NCBI GenBank assembly: GCA_024683485.1
Contig: JAIKYD010000125.1
Coordinates: forward strand, 1-39,140
Length of the DNA: 39,140 nucleotides
Direction: 5' to 3'
From: Saccharofermentans sp.
GTDB lineage: Bacteria > Bacillota > Clostridia > Saccharofermentanales > Saccharofermentanaceae
Shown here: positions 8,500 to 14,918 of the stretch, one piece after another
How positions within the stretch are numbered: the stretch's first letter is position 1
Layout of the letters: the number at the start of each line of letters is the position of its first letter
Position numbers and translations under genes: made by a program
The notes under the pieces: model-generated
Told to the model about the DNA's origin: nothing
Database searches by the model: none
The model's input: only the letters and a program-made list of their open reading frames with translations

Positions 8500-9453
8500 T
8501 TGCAAAGCAAGGCCGGCTATCTGATTGGAAAACTGATAGAGCTTATATTGACACTGCTTCTGGTGTCATTACTTGTTTTCGCGGCTTTTTCCGTAATTCC
8601 AGGTGATACCGCCAGGATAATGCTTGGGCCTGATGCTTCGGAAGCCCAGGTTGCAGTCCTCAGGACACAGTTGGGTCTTGATAAACCTCTCTTTGTCCGT
8701 TATGGTTCATGGCTCCTTGGCCTGTTTACTTTCAATCCAGGAACATCCTATGCATATAATATGAGCGTAGCGGAACTGATCGGACAAAGACTGCCCGTAA
8801 CTCTGGGCATGAGTATTATCGCTATGGTCATGGTAATCATCATTTCTTATCCGCTGGCCGTATTAAGTGCAAGAAAACCCGGCCGTCTCGGTGACCAGAT
8901 ATGCTCCGTAACAGGTCATATTCTCTTTGCTATTCCTCCATATGTCGCTTCACTTCTTCTGATACTTCTGGCAGGTTCACTGTTCTCACTTCTGACGGTC
9001 GGCACATATGTAAGTCCCTCTGATGATTTCTTAGGCTATGTGGGATGTCTTCTGCTGCCGTCTTTTGCAATTGCTCTTCCAAAGATCGCCATGAGTTTCA
9101 AGTTTTTGCGTTCTTCCATAATCGAGCAAAGGACCTCAGATTATGTCCGAACATCAAAGAGTCATGGATTATCCAACATGAAGATACTCATCCGGCATGT
9201 TCTTCCAAATTCCAACGTTTCATCTATAACGGTCATTTCGATCATACTTTCTGACATCCTTGGCGGAAGCCTCATCGTCGAGCAGGTCTTTAACCTGCCG
9301 GGACTGGGGCGTCTTCTTCTGTCAGCGATATCACGCCGTGATTTTCCGCTTCTGTCAGGTATAGTCTTTTATCTTGCGTTTATTACAGTCCTTCTGTATT
9401 TCCTCTCCGACATTGCAGCAAGCCTCGCTGATCCGAGGATCAGATTGAAATAG
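8500..9453 (+). CDS. ABC transporter permease, DppB/OppB-like
   Basis: The first membrane-spanning subunit of the importer, 317 residues, the usual length for this family. It has an N-terminal transmembrane helix, a conserved extracytoplasmic segment (DTARIMLGPDAS...LGLDKPL), and about five further helices. The cytoplasmic EAA loop that contacts the ATPase reads YVRTSKSHGLSNMKILIRH. Translation seems to start at a TTG (8500) preceded by AAGGTG at about eight bases; no better ATG is available. A TATAAT at 8457-8462 may give this gene a promoter of its own, but a matching -35 is not clear. The next permease starts eight bases after its stop. Confidence 0.93.
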   Translation: MQSKAGYLIGKLIELILTLLLVSLLVFAAFSVIPGDTARIMLGPDASEAQVAVLRTQLGLDKPLFVRYGSWLLGLFTFNPGTSYAYNMSVAELIGQRLPVTLGMSIIAMVMVIIISYPLAVLSARKPGRLGDQICSVTGHILFAIPPYVASLLLILLAGSLFSLLTVGTYVSPSDDFLGYVGCLLLPSFAIALPKIAMSFKFLRSSIIEQRTSDYVRTSKSHGLSNMKILIRHVLPNSNVSSITVISIILSDILGGSLIVEQVFNLPGLGRLLLSAISRRDFPLLSGIVFYLAFITVLLYFLSDIAASLADPRIRLK

Positions 9454-9461
9454 GAGAACAT

Positions 9462-10307
9462 ATGGCAAAGGATACACGGAAACATACATCATACAGATCT
9501 CCAGAAGCTTCCGCTTTCTACATTGCGGGAACGGTTTTACTTGGGATCGTTGTTGCAGCATTCGTCATATCTTTGTTCTGGACGCCCTATGCACCTGATG
9601 CCACAGATGCGGCATCCAAATTAATGGCTCCAAGCGCGGCACATCCTTTTGGGACCGATAATTTCGGAAGGGATGTCCTTTCCCGCGTAATGTCTGCTTC
9701 GAAATACACGATATTCATTTCTGCTGCCGGAGTGGCTATTGCACTTGTGCTTGGAACTGTTTCCGGAATTCCTGCTGGTTATTTCGGCGGATTTGCGGAC
9801 AGGGGAATTATGCTTTTGGGCAACAGCATAATGTGCTTTCCGGGAATCCTGCTTGCTCTTGTCGCGGTAGCCGTCTTCGGGGCTTCTGTGACAAATGTCA
9901 TTTGGGCATTAGGTCTGGTCTTCGCACCGACTTTTGCGAGGGTCTGCAGATCCGGAACCATGGAGATAAAGGAATTGGATTATATAACGCACGCGCGTGT
10001 GATGGGCATTAAGCCTGTCCGTATAATGACACTGCACATCTTCCCCAACCTCATATCGCAGCTTCTGCCCGCAATAGTAATAGGATTGGCCAACATGACA
10101 TTGTTTGAATCCGGTATGAGTTATTTGGGACTTGGCGTACAGCCGCCGGATGCTTCTTATGGAAAGATGCTCTCAGATGCACAGGCATATATCCGCGTGG
10201 CACCCTGGCTCATAGTATTCCCTGCCCTGATGCTGGTGTTCTATATCCTGGGCCTTTATTTCATTTCAGAGGGACTCCGTGTCACACTCTCGAAAGGAGG
10301 TAAATGA
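9462..10307 (+). CDS. ABC transporter permease, DppC/OppC-like
   Basis: The second membrane subunit of the importer, 281 residues. Family hallmarks are the HPFGTDNFGRDVLSRVM segment after the first helix and the EAA loop YITHARVMGIKPVRIMTLH. About six transmembrane segments are visible. TAGGAGA sits at the stop of the first permease, so the ribosome site overlaps the upstream gene end. Its TGA overlaps the ATG of the ATPase gene by four bases, so the two are probably translated together. Confidence 0.93.
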   Translation: MAKDTRKHTSYRSPEASAFYIAGTVLLGIVVAAFVISLFWTPYAPDATDAASKLMAPSAAHPFGTDNFGRDVLSRVMSASKYTIFISAAGVAIALVLGTVSGIPAGYFGGFADRGIMLLGNSIMCFPGILLALVAVAVFGASVTNVIWALGLVFAPTFARVCRSGTMEIKELDYITHARVMGIKPVRIMTLHIFPNLISQLLPAIVIGLANMTLFESGMSYLGLGVQPPDASYGKMLSDAQAYIRVAPWLIVFPALMLVFYILGLYFISEGLRVTLSKGGK

Positions 10308-11950
10308 TGCCCCGCCACATTCATATTGTAAAAGTACATCATTTAACACTATCCTTCCCGACACGCAAAGACCCAAACCCCAAACCTGTTTTGGATGACA
10401 TTGATTTTGGTATAAGGGATGGCGAGATCTTAGGTCTTATCGGCAACTCGGGCTGCGGCAAGACCATGACCTCCCTGGCCATAGCAGGTCTGCTTCCCGA
10501 AGCCGCCTCTATCACATCAGGTTCGATCAAGTTCGCCGGAAAGGATCTTCTTGAGATTGATCCCAAAACACGCCGTGCCATGCTCGGAAAAGATATCAGT
10601 ATGATATTCCAGGAGCCTTCGACCGCGTTAGATCCCCTCATGACCTGCGGAAAGCAGCTGGAGGAGGTTCTCACCGCCCACAGGGATTCCGCGAAGGCAC
10701 CTGATGAACGCCGCCGGATGATAATTGAAATGCTGGAGACAGTCGGTTTTGCTAATCCGGAAGAGATCATGGGACGGTATCCGCACCAACTTTCCGGTGG
10801 CCAGCGTCAGAGGGTCCTTATTGCCGGAGCGGCACTTCTTAAACCGCGTCTTCTCATCTGCGATGAACCGACATCTTCACTAGATACAGTAACTACGGTA
10901 TCAATACTTGCGCTTCTCAAAGACCTTTGTCTAAAACTTCACATAACGATCCTTTTTATCTCTCATGATCTGTCCGCAGTTAGAGGTTTCTGTGACCGCG
11001 TTATGGTCATGAAAGACGGAAAGATAATTGACAGGGATACTGCATCAGAGCTCCTCAGTAACCCGCGGAATACTTATACTGCGGAGCTTTTGACTAATGC
11101 CAGGCTCGATACAAGAACGCTCGGCTTTGAACCTGCAGTTGTTGACTATTCAAAGAGTCCCGTCCTTACAGCAAAAGATATTACAGCCGGCTATGGAAGA
11201 TCTTTATTTGAGCGCATCAGGAACAAGGCCTCTTCTGAAGCTAAAACAGATAACAATATCCTTCACGATGTATCGCTCGAAGTCTTTCCAAATGAGATAC
11301 TGGGTCTAATAGGCGGTTCAGGAAGCGGCAAGACCACACTCATAAGATCTCTGTTGGGTCTTCTCCCTCATTCAGGCTCGGTAAGAATTAAGAGCGAGAG
11401 CACCGGCGCGATTTTCCAGGATCCCGTATCCTGCCTTAATCCCGCTCATACGGTAAAATGGCACATGTCAGAAGCAATCAAAGCATCCGGCAAAGCCAGG
11501 ATAATCGCAGGCTCAGGTACCAAAGAGGAACGACGTGCAAGGACTCTTGCCAGGATAACCGCTATACTTGAAGAATGCGGGCTTGGCGAGGAATATCTTC
11601 CCCGCCATCCAAGGGAACTCTCGGGCGGACAACGTCAGCGTGTTGCCATTGCAATGTGTCTTATTCAGGAACCTGCACTTATTATTGCAGATGAGCCCTT
11701 CTCTTCACTTGATGCAAGTTCTTCAGCCGAGCTGCTGAAACTCATGACAGACATCAACAGGGAACTCCATACAGCATTCCTTCTCATTACTCACAATATT
11801 CACATAGTAAGGCAGATCTGTCCCCGCGTCATTGTAATGGACAGCGGCAGGATCGTTGAAGAAGGCACAACAACTGATGTGCTGACCAATCCAAAATCAG
11901 GATGCACAGCAGCCCTGCTTGAAGCGGAAAGACAGATACACGGCTTATGA
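10304..11950 (+). CDS. double ABC ATPase of the oligopeptide importer (DppD-DppF fused)
   Basis: Both ATPase halves of the importer in one 548-residue chain. The first domain has Walker A GNSGCGKT at 47-54, signature LSGGQRQR at 163-170, Walker B LLICDEP and the switch His in ISHDLSAV. The second (from about 286) has Walker A GGSGSGKT at 337-344, a second LSGGQRQR, Walker B LIIADEP and THNIHIV. The linker is about 20 residues. In many Clostridia these are two genes, so the fusion is a useful trait but has precedent in YejF-type proteins. GAAAGGAGG precedes two adjacent ATGs (10304 and 10307); either may serve, and the first overlaps the upstream stop. Confidence 0.94.
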   Translation: MMPRHIHIVKVHHLTLSFPTRKDPNPKPVLDDIDFGIRDGEILGLIGNSGCGKTMTSLAIAGLLPEAASITSGSIKFAGKDLLEIDPKTRRAMLGKDISMIFQEPSTALDPLMTCGKQLEEVLTAHRDSAKAPDERRRMIIEMLETVGFANPEEIMGRYPHQLSGGQRQRVLIAGAALLKPRLLICDEPTSSLDTVTTVSILALLKDLCLKLHITILFISHDLSAVRGFCDRVMVMKDGKIIDRDTASELLSNPRNTYTAELLTNARLDTRTLGFEPAVVDYSKSPVLTAKDITAGYGRSLFERIRNKASSEAKTDNNILHDVSLEVFPNEILGLIGGSGSGKTTLIRSLLGLLPHSGSVRIKSESTGAIFQDPVSCLNPAHTVKWHMSEAIKASGKARIIAGSGTKEERRARTLARITAILEECGLGEEYLPRHPRELSGGQRQRVAIAMCLIQEPALIIADEPFSSLDASSSAELLKLMTDINRELHTAFLLITHNIHIVRQICPRVIVMDSGRIVEEGTTTDVLTNPKSGCTAALLEAERQIHGL

Positions 11951-12037
11951 GATTCATGTATCCATTTTATTCTGAATTGATCAGTCGTTTATTATTCCCG
12001 AAAAAACAAAGTCAGACAATTTCCTGAAACTAAGAAA

Positions 12038-12057
12038 GGCTGCTCCGCAGAGCAGCC
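12038..12057. terminator. GC-rich hairpin after the ABC operon
   Basis: GGCTGCTC and GAGCAGCC pair perfectly over eight bases with a four-base loop. On the plus strand no T-run follows; on the minus strand TTTCTT follows. It may end the importer transcript from the left or a short minus-strand RNA from the right. Confidence 0.55.
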
Positions 12058-12250
12058 CATCTCAAGGGTGATCTATATAAAGTGTTGTCACTTTGATATA
12101 TTACGATTATATTGTACCCTCTCAACCGCAATATATCTTTGCGTAACTGAATATAATTTTTTATGTTTTTGTGAACTGTGATACTAAATTAGGAAACTAA
12201 TCATTATCGATACAATTGATATATATATAACCATCCAACTGAAAACTACA

Positions 12251-12283
12251 CAAAAGAAATGAGACGCTTCGTATTGAAGCGCC
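12251..12283 (-). terminator. probable terminator of the prepilin-like gene
   Basis: CGCTTC (12265-12270) and GAAGCG (12276-12281) form a six-base stem with a five-base loop, followed on the minus strand by a T-rich stretch. It begins about 25 bases after the stop at 12308. Confidence 0.5.
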
Positions 12284-12307
12284 CCATTCTTTTATGATTC
12301 CCAAAAA

Positions 12308-13297
12308 TTATTTTAAAGTGAAATTATACTTATTTGCCAAACCACTCAGGTCAGATTTTTGAAGACCATTAATCCATACGTCTTTCTTACCTCCGTATCC
12401 ATTCCATGCTTCATAGCCTGTCCCGGCAAAAACTACATAACAATTGGAACTGTCAATATATATAGAATATTTTCCATCAGCTCCCTTTTTAATTTTACAA
12501 GACCCGACGTTGTTAGAATTATTTTGCAATTTTATAGTTGTTGAACCATCCGAATTAGACTCACATTCTAAAACGCCCGCTGTACCAGAATTTTGAACTA
12601 CAGTTGTACCAGAAGCAACATCGGAAGTAAAAGACCCTGGACCACCGCTTTCTCCACCTGATCCGCCGGAACCAGATCCACCACCTGAACTACCATGTTT
12701 CCACTCATTCCAAGCTACAGCAAAAGTCTTTCCATCATAACCGCCTTCAGGGGCATTCCAATAATACTGACCATTATTGCTTTCATAGTCAATACCATAA
12801 TGCTCGAGGAATTCCTTGAGTTTGTTACTCTGTGCAGCATGAGTATTTAAATTAGGAGTAGTGCTTTCTTCACCGGAGCCAGATTCACCAGAACCTGATC
12901 CGCCAGAGGCTGATTCACCAGAACCACCAGCAGAAGAACCACCAGCAGAAGAACCACCGGCAGAAGAACCACCGGCAGAGGAACCGCCGCCTTCTTCATC
13001 ATCGTCTTCATCCGAATCACTTTCTCCACCGGAACCACTGGCACCTGCAGAAGCAGCAGACTCTTCTTCATCATTAAAATCTTCAGGATTTACAGAGAGA
13101 TCCCTGACCTGTTCCCACGCACTCTCTTCAAAGTGGTAACCATTATTCTCGGAAAGATAATCCGCATTCTGGTTTGCTCTGTCCAAACTCTCACTGACAC
13201 CGGCAATTCCCGCTACTGAGAGAATGATGACTATGCCAATAACAATTACGATTTCAACAAGAGTAAAACCCTTCTTGTTCCGATTAAATTTTTTCAT
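12308..13297 (-). CDS. orphan type IV prepilin-like protein with Ser/Gly/acidic repeat
   Basis: A 329-residue protein with a textbook class III signal: a basic leader ending in KKG, then FTLVEIVIVIG and a hydrophobic helix, with Glu at +5 after the expected prepilin-peptidase cut. I chose the ATG at 13297 because GGAGTG lies nine bases upstream; a GTG three codons earlier overlaps that site. After the helix comes a low-complexity Ser/Gly/Glu/Asp region (about residues 75-145) built partly on a five-residue GSSAG repeat. A second Gly/Ser stretch and a folded C-terminus of roughly 110 residues follow. No pilus ATPase, platform protein or peptidase gene is in the window, so assembly partners must lie elsewhere. 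It has its own promoter. It could be a minor pilin, a surface adhesin or a pseudopilin; I cannot choose. Confidence 0.8.
   Translation of the reverse strand: MKKFNRNKKGFTLVEIVIVIGIVIILSVAGIAGVSESLDRANQNADYLSENNGYHFEESAWEQVRDLSVNPEDFNDEEESAASAGASGSGGESDSDEDDDEEGGGSSAGGSSAGGSSAGGSSAGGSGESASGGSGSGESGSGEESTTPNLNTHAAQSNKLKEFLEHYGIDYESNNGQYYWNAPEGGYDGKTFAVAWNEWKHGSSGGGSGSGGSGGESGGPGSFTSDVASGTTVVQNSGTAGVLECESNSDGSTTIKLQNNSNNVGSCKIKKGADGKYSIYIDSSNCYVVFAGTGYEAWNGYGGKKDVWINGLQKSDLSGLANKYNFTLK
12921..12989. repeat. 15-bp tandem repeat, about 4.6 copies, inside the prepilin-like gene
   Basis: Units of GAACCACCAGCAGAA run head to tail from 12921. The third and fourth copies share an A-to-G change, the fourth also ends in G, and a fifth is partial. 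The 15-bp period keeps the reading frame and encodes a GSSAG-type repeat. Copy-number change would lengthen or shorten the disordered linker without a frameshift. Confidence 0.9.
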
Positions 13298-13339
13298 ACA
13301 AATCACACTCCAAAATAAAATACCTTATGTGACGCTTAA

Positions 13340-13369
13340 ATTATAATGTACCAGGCAAGGTAATTTCAA
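13340..13369 (-). promoter_or_regulatory. promoter of the prepilin-like gene
   Basis: On the minus strand TTGAAA (13364-13369) and TATAAT (13340-13345) are separated by 18 bases. They lie between cca and the prepilin gene, about 43 bases before the chosen start, so this gene is probably transcribed independently of cca. Confidence 0.7.
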
Positions 13370-13420
13370 TAGCAAAATCGTATTTTTTGAAGCCATTTTT
13401 AACAAAATGTGAATTAATTG

Positions 13421-14806
13421 TTAAAAATTGATCTGGCTGATAATCTTTTTTGCTTCGCAAATTAAAGAATCCTTAGTGTTGGTGCATCGCTCTTCAATAT
13501 AACAGTTAAAGACTTCTGTCAGGACTCTGCCGACTTCCGGTCCCTCCTTAGCTCCCAAAGCCATTATGTCTTTTCCGTCTATTACAAGATCCTTTATATC
13601 AAATACTGCATCTGACTCTCTAAGTTCCGTTTCAATCGCAATCAATTCCTCCAAACGTTTAAGGCGGTTCTGTCCTAAAGGTGAATGTGCCAGAATATCC
13701 GCTTTCTGCAGGGTTTTCAGTTTGACCAGTATTTCTTCGGGATACATACTCATGAATCTGTGGACTTCGATCCTGTCTGCAGCCATGTATGTATCGTGGA
13801 GTTTTACCAGAAGACAGACATTGCTGATAAACTGTTTGGGATACTTAAGTTCATTAAGGACTCTGTCAGCAATCTCCGAACTTACTGCAGGATGACCTTT
13901 CATATGTCCTATGCCATTTTTGTCAACAACAAAACAGGCAGGTTTCCCCAGATCATGAAAGAGTGCTGCCATTGCAAGTTCAGGATCTCTTCCGGTGTTT
14001 TCCGAATACGGGATTGCCCCGAGCACATCCAGAGTGTGTTCAAGAACATCCCTGTCATGATATTGGGACCTCTGATCAAAGCCTCTGCACAGAGCAATCT
14101 CAGGAATAATAACGCTCAGAACTTTCCAGCATTTTCTAATGGCATCCGGAGCATATCTTCCAGTTACTATGCCTGTTAATTCACTTGCGATCCGCTCGCC
14201 TGAGATCATCTTCAATTCATCCGAACGGGACTCCATTGAACTCATTGTAGCCGGTTCAATATCAAAGCCCAGCCTGGAACTGAATCTGATTGCCCTTAAA
14301 ATCCTCAGCGCATCTTCGGCAAATCTCTTATCAGGCTCCCCGACCGCCTTGATAATACCTTTACGGCAGTCTTCAAGACCGCCAACAGGATCGTGGATCT
14401 GACCGTTCTTATCCATATACATCGCGTTAATGGTAAAATCCCGACGGAGAACATCCTCTTCTATCGAGTTCTTGAAGACAACACCATCCGGTCTTCTCAT
14501 GTCAGAATAAGAGCCGTCTTCCCTGAAAGTGGTAACTTCAACATTTCCAGCTTCAGTAACTGCAGTTACTGTGCCATGTTTTGCAGCATTATCAAAAAAA
14601 CTAATCTCCGCACGCTTCAGGACTTCAACTGTTTCTTCAGGTTTTGCTGAAGTCGCAATGTCATAATCATGAGGTGTCCTTCCCAGCACGATATCGCGCA
14701 CAGCACCTCCGGCTACAAAAGCACCGCAGCCATCAGACTCTAGTAATTGCAGGATCCGGTTTACATAACCGGGTATTCTATCCGAGGTATCTTCGCATTT
14801 ATTCAT
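13421..14806 (-). CDS. cca: CCA tRNA nucleotidyltransferase with HD domain
   Basis: Adds or repairs the 3'-terminal CCA of tRNAs using CTP and ATP, in the cytoplasm. The 461-residue class II enzyme shows the nucleotidyltransferase motif GGAVRD at 33-38 followed by the metal-binding DYD at 47-49. The RRDFTINAMYMD segment follows, then the neck, where DALRILRAIRFSSRLGF is typical. An HD-type domain (ALFHDLGKP) lies in the C-terminal half, as in many bacterial enzymes. There is no ribosome binding site. A TGnTATAAT promoter element ends six bases before the ATG, so the mRNA is probably leaderless. It is divergent from the GH31 gene. Confidence 0.94.
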   Translation of the reverse strand: MNKCEDTSDRIPGYVNRILQLLESDGCGAFVAGGAVRDIVLGRTPHDYDIATSAKPEETVEVLKRAEISFFDNAAKHGTVTAVTEAGNVEVTTFREDGSYSDMRRPDGVVFKNSIEEDVLRRDFTINAMYMDKNGQIHDPVGGLEDCRKGIIKAVGEPDKRFAEDALRILRAIRFSSRLGFDIEPATMSSMESRSDELKMISGERIASELTGIVTGRYAPDAIRKCWKVLSVIIPEIALCRGFDQRSQYHDRDVLEHTLDVLGAIPYSENTGRDPELAMAALFHDLGKPACFVVDKNGIGHMKGHPAVSSEIADRVLNELKYPKQFISNVCLLVKLHDTYMAADRIEVHRFMSMYPEEILVKLKTLQKADILAHSPLGQNRLKRLEELIAIETELRESDAVFDIKDLVIDGKDIMALGAKEGPEVGRVLTEVFNCYIEERCTNTKDSLICEAKKIISQINF

Positions 14807-14812
14807 GTACAG

Positions 14813-14821
14813 ATTATAGCA
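14813..14821 (-). promoter_or_regulatory. extended -10 promoter giving a leaderless cca mRNA
   Basis: The minus strand reads TGCTATAAT, an extended -10 element, with exactly six bases between TATAAT and the cca ATG. The expected transcription start falls on or next to the A of the start codon. No good -35 is visible, which extended -10 promoters tolerate. Confidence 0.65.
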
Positions 14822-14918
14822 ATTTGAATCGTCATATTCTTGAAATAATACAAAAGCATTTGTTGGATATAATTAATTCGACTATTAATACATCGTGCTT
14901 TTGGCTAGGAGGGATAAT

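Larger units (their letters stand above)
11951..12307. other. AT-rich convergent intergenic region, 357 bp
   Basis: The region lies between the ends of the ABC importer operon (plus) and the prepilin gene (minus). It holds two hairpins (12038-12057 and 12251-12283) and a short AAAGTG/CACTTT inverted repeat at about 12079-12094 within very AT-rich DNA. A 26-codon reading frame (11947-12027) overlaps the ATPase stop by four bases but has no ribosome site. A TATAAT on the minus strand (12106-12111) could start a short RNA ending at the first hairpin. I see no convincing gene. Confidence 0.6.

Noticed and set aside
12921..12989. Short direct repeats as a CRISPR array
   Set aside because: The units are 15 bp and contiguous with no spacers, inside a coding region.
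12861..13139. Plus-strand frame encoding a Pro-Glu repeat
   Set aside because: It is the reverse of the 15-bp repeat in the prepilin gene and has no start signal. The prepilin frame carries a complete class III signal.
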